Assembly (NCBI GenBank): GCA_027061945.1
Contig: JAMOVR010000172.1
Coordinates: forward strand, 1-40,625
Reading direction: 5' to 3'
Length of the DNA: 40,625 nt
Source of the DNA: Candidatus Heimdallarchaeota archaeon
GTDB taxonomy: Archaea > Asgardarchaeota > Heimdallarchaeia > Heimdallarchaeales > JAJRWK01
Positions 19,685 to 29,756 of the stretch are shown here, one piece after another; positions within the stretch are counted from its first letter, which is position 1; every line of letters starts with the position of its first letter. The notes below the pieces were generated by a model. The model made no database searches and was not told the DNA's origin. It was given only the letters and a program-made list of their open reading frames with translations. Position numbers and translations under genes: made by a program.

Positions 19685-19729
19685 CTTATATCATACCATT
19701 ATTCTCATATGGTCTTTATTCCGTGTAAA

Positions 19730-21103
19730 TTAAGGGAAAGTGCCGGGAGGGATTGCTCCGGGAGGTAATCCAGGCATTCCAGGCAATCCACCACCACCTC
19801 TTCTTTTTGCTTGTTTCATGAATGTTTTCATCATTTTCTTACTTTGCTCGAATTGTTGCAGTAACATTTTAACATCTTCCAGTGAAGTTCCACTCCCTCG
19901 AGCAATTCTTTCTTGTCTAGAACGATTAATCTTTACTTCACCATCAAGTTCCTCATCGGTCATCGAATTCATAATTATTTTAAATTTCTCAAGGTTCTCT
20001 TTTGAAACTTTTAACATTTCATCATCGACATTCATCCCCATACCGGGAATCATGGACAGGATTTTCTTTAGCCCTCCTAATTTATTCATTTGTTCCATCA
20101 TACTCATCATGTCCCTAAGGGTATATTTTCCTTTCAAAAATGCTTTTGCTTGGTCTTCTGAAGTATCGATTTTTGCGCGTTTAACTTCTTCTAGTAACGT
20201 CTCTAAATCTCCTAATCCTAAAATTCTGGATACTAACCTCTTGGGATCATATTTTTCGATATCTTCTATTTTTTCACCTGTTCCTATGAACTTAATTGGT
20301 GCTCCTGTGGCTACCGATGCACTGATTGCGCCTCCTCCTTTTGCAGTTCCATCTAGCTTAGTGACAATAATCGAACCCACAGGTGTCGCTTTAGCGAAGG
20401 CCTGGGCTTGGTTATAAGCAGCTTGACCTAATGTCCCATCAATTACTAATATTACCTCATGAGGTTTTAGTTCCTTTGAAAGCTTTTTCATTTCTTTAAT
20501 CAAGCTACTTTCTTCTTTATGTCTTCCTGCAGTATCTATTATTATTACGTTCTTCTTGTTCTTAACAAAGTAGTCTCTTCCTTTTTTAGCGAGTTTTATA
20601 GCGTTTTTCTCTTTCGGATCTCCCCAGACTTCAACATTAATCTTTTCGCCTAATTGTTTTAATTGTTCATATGCGCCAGGACGCCAATTATCAGCAGCGA
20701 CTAAACCTACTTTCCATCCTTGTTTTGACAAGTAATTTGCCAACTTTGCGGTTGTAGTGGTTTTACCAGACCCCTGAATACCTACCATCAAGATAATGTT
20801 TGTTCTTCCTTTCTGGAGATTAAGGGGATATGCTTTCTCGCCCATTACCTTAGTAAGTTCTTCATATACAATGTTAATGATCTGTTGTCTACGAGTAATA
20901 CCTTTTGGTAAGGGTTCGTTTAACGCTCTTTGTTCTACTCTTTCAGCAACAGCATACGCTATGTCAAAATCAACATCTGCATCCAATAATGCCCGGAAAA
21001 TCTCATTTTTTAATTCTTTAATTAAATTAGCATCTACTACGCCACGACCAACTAATCTTTTCATTATGCTTGAAAGAGATTTTCCAAGGGAGTCAAGTAC
21101 CAA
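19730..21103 (-). CDS. srp54: Signal recognition particle 54 kDa GTPase
   Basis: GIQGSGKTTTTAKLANYL, DTAGRH, TKLDGTAKGGGA; Met-rich M domain and GGLPGMPGLPPG tail. Confidence 0.95.
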   Translation of the reverse strand: MVLDSLGKSLSSIMKRLVGRGVVDANLIKELKNEIFRALLDADVDFDIAYAVAERVEQRALNEPLPKGITRRQQIINIVYEELTKVMGEKAYPLNLQKGRTNIILMVGIQGSGKTTTTAKLANYLSKQGWKVGLVAADNWRPGAYEQLKQLGEKINVEVWGDPKEKNAIKLAKKGRDYFVKNKKNVIIIDTAGRHKEESSLIKEMKKLSKELKPHEVILVIDGTLGQAAYNQAQAFAKATPVGSIIVTKLDGTAKGGGAISASVATGAPIKFIGTGEKIEDIEKYDPKRLVSRILGLGDLETLLEEVKRAKIDTSEDQAKAFLKGKYTLRDMMSMMEQMNKLGGLKKILSMIPGMGMNVDDEMLKVSKENLEKFKIIMNSMTDEELDGEVKINRSRQERIARGSGTSLEDVKMLLQQFEQSKKMMKTFMKQAKRRGGGGLPGMPGLPPGAIPPGTFP

Positions 21104-21232
21104 GACAAGTTACCTCCAATACCTTCTATACGATGATGAGAAAACTCATTATTAAAAAAGGCGGTTGTTAATAAAAAACCAATCGAAAAAAGTGTTGATA
21201 TGACTACAAAAAATACGATTAAAAAGGATTCT

Positions 21233-21565
21233 TTAGTCAGAATCTAGTATTACTATAAATACTTGGTTATCATTAATTTCCACTTCGTAAGTATTAAGTG
21301 GCTTTTTTGGTGGTTTGTAAACTGCTTTCCCAGTACAAAGATCGAATCTCCCTAAATGTGCAGGACATACTATCTGCGGACATTTTCCTTCAAAACGAAG
21401 AATTTTCCCATCCGTAAGTTCTACTTCTTGATGAGTACAAATAGCATCAACCGCATAAAATTTATCGTCAATTTTAACAACTAAAATAAGCTTGTCATTG
21501 ATCTCTACACTTTCAGGTACACTGTCATCAAAGTCATCTACAAAACCCACCAATACTCTTTCCAT
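21233..21565 (-). CDS. Rieske-type [2Fe-2S] ferredoxin (likely start MERVLVG; ORF extends to 21586)
   Basis: CTHQEVELTDG and CPAHLGRFDLCTGKAVYKPP give the C-x-H / C-x2-H Rieske cluster ligands. Confidence 0.88.
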   Translation of the reverse strand: MERVLVGFVDDFDDSVPESVEINDKLILVVKIDDKFYAVDAICTHQEVELTDGKILRFEGKCPQIVCPAHLGRFDLCTGKAVYKPPKKPLNTYEVEINDNQVFIVILDSD

Positions 21566-21585
21566 TTTTTTCACCTTGTATAACA

Positions 21586-21893
21586 TTGAACTACCCTTTG
21601 CATAATCAAGTTGCTTTCTGCTTCATTATAAAGAAGACTTGCTCCAAGATCACGTTCATTTAAAACATGATCTGAGATAGTTTTATTGCTTTCTTTCCAC
21701 AACTGCTATTGACGGTCCTAGTCTTGCCTTCAAAATATTCAAAGAAACGTTATATCTCTGTTCTGCTTCCCAGCCAAATAATAACCCATTATTTATTATT
21801 ATAATCCATGTGGTGTTTATATCAATGTTATAGGTTTTTATCCCCCGCCCCATCTTTACAGAAGAAAGAAGACTTGTCGAGAGAGTTAAATTT
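21586..21893 (-). repeat. Copy G, degenerate member of the structured element family
   Basis: Minus strand left end TTTAACTCTCTCGACAAGTCTTCTTTCTTCTG, core-like CCGTCAATAGCAGTTGTGGAAAG, right end GCAAAGGGTAGTTCAA; right hairpin poorly preserved. Confidence 0.5.
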
Positions 21894-23247
21894 CCTCTTT
21901 ATTAATTGAAATAAGAGAAACAATTTCTTCTAAATTATCGTCCCATTTATTTTGAACTAATTTATTTGCCAAAAATTTTATTTCTTCTACACTATGTTTT
22001 TGTATTATTGGTGCTAAATACCCTCTAATCAGTAATTGTTCAGTATCTTCTTTAGGCAGCCCTCTACTCATTACATAAAAAACAAGATCTTCATCAAGTT
22101 TAGAAGTTGAAGCAGAGTGTCCAGCACGAACTTCTGCAGTATCAATCTCTAAAAATGGGAACGAATTGGCTGATGCCTCATCACCGACAATCAATGAGCT
22201 CTCAATCAAATTAGAATCAGAATATGGTGCTTGACGATGAACACTAGCAATTCCTATAGAGGATGCCGATGCTTGATCTTTGACTACGGTTCTGTTATAT
22301 GTATGCCCTATTGTATGTGGTGCTAAATGTTGAAGTTTTGTTACTATTATCATTTCTTGTTCATTATCACCAAAAAGACATTCATAATTAGTTAATTCTG
22401 CTCCTTCATGGTCTAAATAAAAATAGTTCTTAAGAAACATGGCTTTAGAGCCAATTTGTGTAGATAACCACTCCACTGCTGAATTTTTTCCTGATCTTAA
22501 AACAATTTGTCCTGTAAATAGTGTATTTTCAGATAACACATTCAAAATCCCTGTTTTCAAAGATGCACTTTCTTCAAGCTTAATTAAATAAAAGTCATTC
22601 CAAAAACGTTTTTCTCCTCTTTTAAATGGTACAGAATGAAATTCACGTACTAGTTTAATACTACTTTGTTCTCCAATAAAAATAAATGTTTGAGAAAAAA
22701 CGTGTTTAGTTCCCATCTCCGGAAAATCTAGATCAATAACATACAAAATTTCTTCAAGTTCTGTTCGAGAGGGAATAATAATTGTTAGAGGATGAAAGCT
22801 AAGTGCATAGTTTAATGCTGCAAATTTGTTTTTTTTGGCTTCTTTTAATCCTTCGTCAAATAATGTGGTTCCTTTTTTTCCTAAGGATAGTATTTCCTTA
22901 TGGTTATCTAATAAAAGAACGCCCTTTTCAGTCCAAGATCTTGGGAATTTAGAAAAAACAAGTCTCCCATTGATTCTAACAATTACCGCGTTAAGAGAAT
23001 TTATTTTATCCAAAAGCTCTGTGCTTAGCTCTAAAGGGCTACTTTCTAATGTTAGTTCTTTTCCTATCGAAAATGTATCTTCATCAACGTATTTTGCATA
23101 TAGAGGATCCGTCTCTACATCCAAATCAAAGAATGCTTCAAAAGCTTCTTTTTTCTTATTTAAGATCTCTTTTGGGATATCTAGTTTCAAAGAGCTAACT
23201 AATTTAGAGTAATCCTGTTTTTCTTCTAATGAGATTTCTACGTTCAT
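21886..23247 (-). CDS. sufD: Fe-S cluster assembly protein SufD
   Basis: YNRTVVKDQASASSIGIASVHRQAP..., SLIVGDEASANSFPFLEIDTAEVRAGHSASTSKLDEDLVFYVMSRGLPKEDTEQLLIRGYL. Confidence 0.92.
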   Translation of the reverse strand: MNVEISLEEKQDYSKLVSSLKLDIPKEILNKKKEAFEAFFDLDVETDPLYAKYVDEDTFSIGKELTLESSPLELSTELLDKINSLNAVIVRINGRLVFSKFPRSWTEKGVLLLDNHKEILSLGKKGTTLFDEGLKEAKKNKFAALNYALSFHPLTIIIPSRTELEEILYVIDLDFPEMGTKHVFSQTFIFIGEQSSIKLVREFHSVPFKRGEKRFWNDFYLIKLEESASLKTGILNVLSENTLFTGQIVLRSGKNSAVEWLSTQIGSKAMFLKNYFYLDHEGAELTNYECLFGDNEQEMIIVTKLQHLAPHTIGHTYNRTVVKDQASASSIGIASVHRQAPYSDSNLIESSLIVGDEASANSFPFLEIDTAEVRAGHSASTSKLDEDLVFYVMSRGLPKEDTEQLLIRGYLAPIIQKHSVEEIKFLANKLVQNKWDDNLEEIVSLISINKEEI

Positions 23248-23318
23248 TATTTTTCACCATTCTTCAATATATTGGTTGATTTTTTTCGTGTTTGCAGAGT
23301 CTTAATGTTTTGAATTTT

Positions 23319-25787
23319 TTACCCAACTGAGCCTTCCATTTCAAGCTTGATTAATTTATTAAGTTCTACAGCATATTCTAAAGGTAATTCTTTAGTGAAT
23401 GGTTCTAGAAATCCCATTACTACCATATTTAAGGCCTCTGCTTCGGGAATACCCCTGGTCATGGCATAGAATAGTATGTCCTCACTAATTTTTCCTACTG
23501 TTGCTTCATGAGTAATTGTAACGTCGTCTTCTTGTACTTCTATATATGGGTAAGTATCTGTCTTAGATTCATTATCTAAAATAAGTGCATCACATTGAAC
23601 ATTAACTTTTGCACCAACGCTTCCTGGAGCAACATGTACCAGACCGCGATAAGTAGTAATCCCACCATTATTGCTAACACTTTTGTTAATAATACGACTA
23701 CTAGTGTTGGGGGCCATATGAATTGCTTTTGCACCAGTATCTTGATGTTGTCCTGCTCCAGCATAAGCAATACTAATAACTTCTGCCTTTGCTTTTTCTC
23801 CTAATAAATATATAGCAGGATATTTCATCGTTATTCCAGACCCGATATTTCCATCAATCCACTCTACAAACGCTTCTTCATAAGCATGGGCTCTTTTTGT
23901 AACTAAGTTAAACACGTTTGTTGACCAGTTCTGAATAGTCGTATATCTTAGATGGGCCCGTTTTTTAGCAATAACTTCTACTACTGCTGCATGAAGACTG
24001 TTTGTACTATAAATCGGTGCGGTGCAATTATGAGAAACAACACCTTCACAAACATATGTCTCATCATTTTCTACTGAAAGATTATAAACAACTGTTTCGC
24101 CATTTTCGACTATAATTGAAGAAATTGGTACAAACAAGAAATATTTAGTAAGCTTAAATAAAACATCTCCATCACAATTAATTGCTTTTGCTTCTACACC
24201 GATAATTTCCCCAAATTTTTGGTTCCATGGCCTGCAAATGATAATTATGTAGTGCCCATCATCATAGTTTATTTTCGAAGCGATGCCAAGTCTTAATAAT
24301 GCATCTCTAAACAAGTAAATTACTTTAAGATTAACATGTCTGAAAGTGAATAAGCCTCTTTCTTTATCAAAAGAACCGTTACTATTCCACATCCCTTTAA
24401 TTAGCTCTATGAGCTGTTTATCAGAGGCATTAATTACCCAATCAGGGATCTTAAGCCCATAAATACTATCTCCAAACAAAGAAGATAATGATTTTGTAAA
24501 TGCTGGGATCTTATTAATAATTAATTCTGTATTATTCCTATTTATGGAACTAAAGTATTTATTATCTCCAAAATACCTTTCTAAAAGAGTATTCGAATCA
24601 ATTAACGCGTTTTCTCGATTTTTGACATTAGAATCAAAAATACTGCTTGCTGATAAATAATATCCTATCAACCGGAAAAAGTCATTATCAATAGTAATTT
24701 TTTTCTTAATTTCTCCACCGTTAGCCGTTATAATGAGCTCTTTAGGAGGAAGTTTTTCTAAATTTCTATTTGGGACAGGGATTGCTAAGTAATCTGTTTC
24801 TTTAATATCTGTAGCTTGTTTCCACATTGGTTTTAAGTTATTTTCTTTATCATTAATTCTTTCAGCTGGGAGGATTAAAAGAGGATGTTCCTCTGTCACC
24901 ACTAATTTCTTAGTACTATCTCCTTCATGCTTGATACTGAAAATTTGCCCATTATATTTTCGTCGTAATGTATTGTATACCCTCTCAAACCTCCCATTAT
25001 GAGTTAGCACTTCATCTCCTTTTTCTACAAATTCAATAGGTTTTTCTCCTTCCCTTGTCCTGACCATTGCCCCTTCTAAGAAACATCCTTCAATGTAGTG
25101 AGCATCACTTCCTTCTTCTACAATAATTAATGTTCTTTCAAATTGCCCCGCGCGTTGGGCATTAATCCTAAAATATGCTTGTAGTGGAAAGTCAACTTTA
25201 GTGCTTTTGGGTATGTAAACAAAAGACCCTCCACTCCATACTGCGCTATTTAGTGCTGTAAATTTATTATCTCCTGGAGGAACCACCGTGGCAAAATATT
25301 TCTTAAATATCTCAGGATATTCTTGTAAAGCTTGATCTGTACCTAAAAAAATGACTCCTTGTTGCTCTAGTTCTTTAGCAAGAGAATGATAAACTAGTTC
25401 GCTGTCGTACTGAGCACCAACACCTGCCAGAAATTTTCTTTCTGCCTCTGGAATCCCGAGCTTATCAAATGTTTCTTTAATTTCTTCGGGGACTTCTTCC
25501 CAAGTACGTTCTGAACGCTCAGTTGGGCGTAGGTAATATCTAATTTTTTCAAAATTAATTCGACTTAAATCAGGTCCCCATTTAGGCATTGGAAGTTTTT
25601 TGAAAATACGAAATGCTTTAAGTCTGAATTCGAGCATCCAGTCTGGCTCGCCTTTTATTTCAGATATTTCTCTAATGATTTCTTCATTTAGTCCTTCTGG
25701 GGTCTCATATACATATTTTACGTTATCTTTGAAATCATATTTGGAATAATCAAAATTCAAGTCTTCTTTATCAATAATTTTAATCAC
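23319..25787 (-). CDS. sufB: Fe-S cluster assembly protein SufB, intein-containing
   Basis: Exteins SGGSFVYIPKSTKVDFPLQAYFRIN...DAHYIEG | CTAPIYSTNSLHAAVVEVIAKKRAHLRYTTIQNWS...HEATVGKISEDILFYAMTRGI; extein length 469 aa as expected. Confidence 0.95.
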   Translation of the reverse strand: MIKIIDKEDLNFDYSKYDFKDNVKYVYETPEGLNEEIIREISEIKGEPDWMLEFRLKAFRIFKKLPMPKWGPDLSRINFEKIRYYLRPTERSERTWEEVPEEIKETFDKLGIPEAERKFLAGVGAQYDSELVYHSLAKELEQQGVIFLGTDQALQEYPEIFKKYFATVVPPGDNKFTALNSAVWSGGSFVYIPKSTKVDFPLQAYFRINAQRAGQFERTLIIVEEGSDAHYIEGCFLEGAMVRTREGEKPIEFVEKGDEVLTHNGRFERVYNTLRRKYNGQIFSIKHEGDSTKKLVVTEEHPLLILPAERINDKENNLKPMWKQATDIKETDYLAIPVPNRNLEKLPPKELIITANGGEIKKKITIDNDFFRLIGYYLSASSIFDSNVKNRENALIDSNTLLERYFGDNKYFSSINRNNTELIINKIPAFTKSLSSLFGDSIYGLKIPDWVINASDKQLIELIKGMWNSNGSFDKERGLFTFRHVNLKVIYLFRDALLRLGIASKINYDDGHYIIIICRPWNQKFGEIIGVEAKAINCDGDVLFKLTKYFLFVPISSIIVENGETVVYNLSVENDETYVCEGVVSHNCTAPIYSTNSLHAAVVEVIAKKRAHLRYTTIQNWSTNVFNLVTKRAHAYEEAFVEWIDGNIGSGITMKYPAIYLLGEKAKAEVISIAYAGAGQHQDTGAKAIHMAPNTSSRIINKSVSNNGGITTYRGLVHVAPGSVGAKVNVQCDALILDNESKTDTYPYIEVQEDDVTITHEATVGKISEDILFYAMTRGIPEAEALNMVVMGFLEPFTKELPLEYAVELNKLIKLEMEGSVG
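24027..25085 (-). other. SufB intein, 353 aa (residues 235-587)
   Basis: Starts CFLEGAMVRTREGEKPIEFVEKGDEVLTHNG (block A), TEEHPLLI (block B), ends VYNLSVENDETYVCEGVVSHN with +1 Cys; precisely interrupts HYIEG|CTAPIYS. Confidence 0.95.
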
Positions 25788-26005
25788 CCATGGTGGTTGA
25801 TTTCGTCTTCCCTAAATATTTATTTAGTGTTAGATTTAAGAGGTCTTGCTTCTTTGTTAAATTTTTAGTAAATTCTTTTACTTAATTATCTATATCTCTC
25901 AACATATAACATAAAAGACAAGTTTGACTATTCTTTGCTTTATACATGAGTTTGTAATTAATTAGTTGATCTTAAGAGGAATTATATTCCAATACTTTAT
26001 CATAT

Positions 26006-26147
26006 TCGAACTATTAGTATTGTTTTCTCTACGTAGCCACAATGGGCTTCCTAGCTAACTAATAATACTACTATAAAAAAAGCTATTAGTATCGAATCTC
26101 ATTATCTATTTCTCGTAAATAGAATTTTTAGCGACAGAGTTAAGATT
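26006..26147 (-). repeat. Copy H, short diverged member of the structured element family
   Basis: Minus strand left end TCTTAACTCTGTCGCTAAAAATTCTATTTACGAGAAATAG closely matches copy E (GCTTAACTCTGTCGGTAAAAAGACTTCCTCCGAAGAATAG); right end GGAAGCCCATTGT...ACAATACTAATAGTTCGAA is weak. Confidence 0.5.
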
Positions 26148-26163
26148 AAAAAAAAGGTTAAAA

Positions 26164-26991
26164 TTAAAAATCAGGGTTTCTCCCAAAAACAAAAAATCGG
26201 GTTCTAGTTCCCGCTACAAACTTAATCCAATTCATTTCCCATCCCAGATCTATACCTTTAGAAAAAACTTTTTCAGCTCTAAATTTTTTATCAAGCATAA
26301 TAAAACAATACTTTATAATCCCAATCTCTTTTGCTTCAGATAAAATATTGATTGAAAACTCAATTCCCCCCCTACCACCAATTAGTTCTTTTTCTCTCCC
26401 TTGAAAACCTCTATCTTTAAAGACTAAATGTGTGTCTTTTGTTTCATAATATGGTGGGAATGTAAGTACAAAATCAAAGAGAGTATCAGCACTTGAAAAA
26501 TCAATAATCCCTTTAATTAGTTCCCCTTTACTTTTTAGCAAAGTTATTTTTTCAAAAAGATTGTTTTTAGCAATATTCTTCTGGGCCCAATAAAAGGAAT
26601 CCTCATCTATTTCTGTAGCAATCATGTTAAAATTATTTTTAGCCAATAACATAGTATTAATCGCAGTAGCCCCTGTCCCAATCTCAATTCCTTTTTTAAA
26701 CGGTTTTTTAGAATTCAAAATAACTTCTTTTATTATCTCTACGGCTTTAATTCTTAGCCCTGCAGTTGGAATCAAAAATCCTTCTGGAATAAAAACTTCA
26801 ATTCCTGCAAGTTCTGAAAAAATAAATCGATTGTATTCTCTTAAGGCGTGGGGATCTCCAAGATCAATCCTTCCATTATTATTCGCAAAACGTTCTAGTT
26901 TTTTGTCCATTTGAATGGCTTTTTTCAATGGAACCCCAAAGTTACGTAAATCAATAGTTTTTAGTGGTGCTCCCATTATACTACTACTCAT
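26164..26991 (-). CDS. METTL16/RlmF-like SAM-dependent methyltransferase
   Basis: GIEIGTGATAINTMLLA (SAM motif I), ATEIDEDSFYWAQKNIAKNNL, FDFVLTFPPYYE catalytic motif, GGRGGIEFSINILSEA. Confidence 0.75.
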   Translation of the reverse strand: MSSSIMGAPLKTIDLRNFGVPLKKAIQMDKKLERFANNNGRIDLGDPHALREYNRFIFSELAGIEVFIPEGFLIPTAGLRIKAVEIIKEVILNSKKPFKKGIEIGTGATAINTMLLAKNNFNMIATEIDEDSFYWAQKNIAKNNLFEKITLLKSKGELIKGIIDFSSADTLFDFVLTFPPYYETKDTHLVFKDRGFQGREKELIGGRGGIEFSINILSEAKEIGIIKYCFIMLDKKFRAEKVFSKGIDLGWEMNWIKFVAGTRTRFFVFGRNPDF

Positions 26992-27016
26992 ATGTTAATA
27001 ACCTCTTAATTATCAA

Positions 27017-27979
27017 CTATGTATCTATTTTTGTTTTGAAATCTAATTCTCCTGCTTCATATAGTACCGCACATACTTTACAGATTTCTCCTGCAGTTGG
27101 ATTTCCACAAATTTTACATTCTTTTAGAGGCCTTTCCTTTCTTTCTTGTTGTTTTAATAGCTCAGAGAGCTCTGCACCCATTCTTACTAAATTGAATAAT
27201 GCCCCTGGATTTCTTTCCAAGTACATCTGGAGCATGTCTCTAATAACCCCCCTATCTGCTTCTACAGCATGTGGGCAAGGCATTTCTTGATATTGTAGGC
27301 CGTTAAAAACAGCATAGAGAACAATTTCAGGTTCAGGTGTAAGCATAAATGGTTTTATGCGTGGCACGAATTTCTCATGCTTAAAAACAGGTTCATAATC
27401 ATTTCTTCCGAATCTTCCTAAATCCCCGCGGAGCATGTTCATTAACACGGTTTGTGCTTCATCATCCAAATTATGAGCAGTTGCAAGTTTATTAGCACCA
27501 ACTCTCAATGCTGCCTCATTAAGTGCCCTGCGTCTTAAAATCCCACAATAAGCACAAGCACCTTTTCTATCACCTTGTTTATTTTCTAAAGTGACAAGCA
27601 AATCATCTAAACCTTGCCCAAAAAATTCTTCAAAACTAAAAATATTATGCTCGACTCCTAGTTCCTCCGCATGACGAATTGCTATTTCCAGGCTTTCTTC
27701 TCTATATCCCCTAATTCCCTCATCGATAGTAACTGCAATAAGTTTTGACCTTGGAAAGTTTCTCATTAATTTAGATAACACATGAAGCAAAACAACAGAA
27801 TCTTTTCCCCCACTAAGGCCAATTGCTACTTTATCATGAGGCTGGAGCATTTTGAATTTAGAGATAGTCCTTTTTACTCTATTAATAAATGATTTATTAA
27901 AGTGAGCTAAACATAGCGGTTTTTTCTCGTAAGGCCTTGAATATACAGCTTCCCGATTACAGTAATAACATTTAACCAT
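27017..27979 (-). CDS. TtuA/NcsA (Ctu1/Ncs6)-like tRNA thiolation ATPase
   Basis: N-terminal zinc CYYC...CLAHF, PP-loop GLSGGKDSVVLLH, CAYCGILRRRALNEAA, C-terminal CKICGNPTAGEICKVC. Confidence 0.9.
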   Translation of the reverse strand: MVKCYYCNREAVYSRPYEKKPLCLAHFNKSFINRVKRTISKFKMLQPHDKVAIGLSGGKDSVVLLHVLSKLMRNFPRSKLIAVTIDEGIRGYREESLEIAIRHAEELGVEHNIFSFEEFFGQGLDDLLVTLENKQGDRKGACAYCGILRRRALNEAALRVGANKLATAHNLDDEAQTVLMNMLRGDLGRFGRNDYEPVFKHEKFVPRIKPFMLTPEPEIVLYAVFNGLQYQEMPCPHAVEADRGVIRDMLQMYLERNPGALFNLVRMGAELSELLKQQERKERPLKECKICGNPTAGEICKVCAVLYEAGELDFKTKIDT

Positions 27980-28028
27980 TCTATTCGCCAGCCTACAATC
28001 TTAATTAAACTTATTGACTTCTCTTATA

Positions 28029-28199
28029 TTTTAACTCTGTTAGAAGAAAGTCTTCTTCCAAAATGTAGGGATTAGATCTAACTATTTCATTTTTTATATT
28101 GTTGTGTTATAGTAGAGCATATACATATCGAATGTCGAACTGAGATCGCTCGTAACACCCTGTGGAGGAAAATCCCTTGCGAAAACAAGGGGTGATTAA
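28029..28199 (+). repeat. Copy B of the structured element family
   Basis: Left end TTTTAACTCTGTTAGAAGAAAGTCTTCTTCC...CTAAC, core CGCTCGTAACACCCTGTGGAGG, right hairpin TCCCTTG-CGAAAA-CAAGGGGTGATTAA. Confidence 0.65.
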
Positions 28200-28472
28200 A
28201 GCAATGGAAATTGGGCAAGAAATCCACTATTTCTAATGGTTAGAGGAATGCTCATAATAAACCTTAAAAACTACCATATAGGTTGGTTAATATTAGAGCG
28301 TATAACCACTTCCTATTCTGAATACTGTGAATACAGGTGCGAAATGGTATGTATTCTATTTATAAACACCTATACGACTAACTACACAACTTCAGGCGTT
28401 GGTGTATGTCAGCAATGGAGAAGCAGTTCCCCCACGAATACATTATTTTAGTCTCCGTTTTCTCCAAGAAAC

Positions 28473-29750
28473 TTGAACACTTCTTTATTTATGAATATCT
28501 ACTTATTATCAATTTTCAGTTTGCTTCGAAAAAACTTTTTTGTTCGTCAAGTAGAAAACCTAATTTTATCTCGAGTTAATAAGTTTTCAGACATGAACTG
28601 GATTTGGTTTTTAATTATCATTGGGATTTTTTGGATATTTCTATACTTAATCTCAAAACAATTTGGTCTTTCAAAATATGGAATAATTGTAGCTCCTTTT
28701 ATTCTAATAATTAAAACTACAAAACTTAATAAGGCAATTGAAAAGATCTCTTTGAAATACCAAAAAGAATTCACATTACTTTTTAAAATAGGTACTTATC
28801 TTTATTACATATTACTAATAATCTCATTAACGGGTCTATCTATAAACATTATTCATCACTTTTTTTTCAGTAAAAGTGAAAGTGTTGGATTAGTACCCCT
28901 AATCCCTGGAATAACTCTTTCTTTGAAACGTTTTGTTTATTTTATCTTTCCCCTTAGCATAGCTCTTCTTGCCCATGAAATTGCCCATGGTATTGCAGCA
29001 ATTAACGAAAAGATTAGTGTAAAAGGAATAGGTATATTTATATTCTTAATTATGCTAATTGCAGCATTCGTTGAGCTAGATCAAGGGGAATTAGAAAAAT
29101 CTGACAAAAATTCAAGAAAAAGAGTATACGCTGCAGGAATTACTGCTAATATTTTATTAGCTACACTTTTTGTTCCTTTAATAGGGGTAAATAATATCTT
29201 TACTTCTCAGTTTTATGAACAAGGAGATGGTATTTTAGTAGTTGGAGTTAGAACTGATAGCCCCGCAGAAAAAGCTGGAATCAAGGAAGGAATAGTTATT
29301 ATCGGGATATTAATTACAAAAAATAATTCCTATATCCAAACTCCAACTGTAGAAAAACTGGTTTTTGTAATGAATTCTTTAGAAAACGGAGAAATAATAA
29401 TTATCCTCACATTAGAACAACAAAATTATACATTAGTTACTCCTCCAAGTACTCCTGTTAAAAACAGTATTGATGGTGGAAGATTTGGTTTGCTATTATT
29501 TCAGTACATGAAACCAAAGTACTCGTTTTTATCTCCAAAATTGCCTTATATTATACAAGAAGAAATATTTCTAACAATAAATCTAAACTTAGTACTTGCT
29601 TTGATAAATGTACTACCCATTATTGTTTTTGATGGAGGTAAATTTCTCTATTTAGTAGCAGAGGGTTCCCCCAATAGAAAAAAGTTATTTAATTTACTTC
29701 AATTATTAAGTCTTGTATTAATTGTCCTAAATGTATTCATTTCTTTTTAG
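28473..29750 (+). CDS. M50 family (site-2-protease-like) membrane metalloprotease with PDZ domain
   Basis: Multiple TM segments, HEIAHGIAA zinc motif, PDZ-like VVGVRTDSPAEKAGIKEGIVIIGI, LPIIVFDGGKFLY. Confidence 0.88.
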   Translation: MNTSLFMNIYLLSIFSLLRKNFFVRQVENLILSRVNKFSDMNWIWFLIIIGIFWIFLYLISKQFGLSKYGIIVAPFILIIKTTKLNKAIEKISLKYQKEFTLLFKIGTYLYYILLIISLTGLSINIIHHFFFSKSESVGLVPLIPGITLSLKRFVYFIFPLSIALLAHEIAHGIAAINEKISVKGIGIFIFLIMLIAAFVELDQGELEKSDKNSRKRVYAAGITANILLATLFVPLIGVNNIFTSQFYEQGDGILVVGVRTDSPAEKAGIKEGIVIIGILITKNNSYIQTPTVEKLVFVMNSLENGEIIIILTLEQQNYTLVTPPSTPVKNSIDGGRFGLLLFQYMKPKYSFLSPKLPYIIQEEIFLTINLNLVLALINVLPIIVFDGGKFLYLVAEGSPNRKKLFNLLQLLSLVLIVLNVFISF

Positions 29751-29756
29751 TTTGAT

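Noticed and set aside
21103-21233. Second box C/D sRNA candidate (GATGATGAGAAAACTC...)
   Set aside because: Has one C-like box but no D/D' CTGA boxes or terminal stem at suitable spacing.
28236-28451. 71-aa plus-strand ORF between copy B and the M50 protease gene
   Set aside because: Low-complexity, not protein-like. The region also contains GAAGCAGTTCCCCC, faintly like a right end, but without left end or hairpin I could not support a ninth element.
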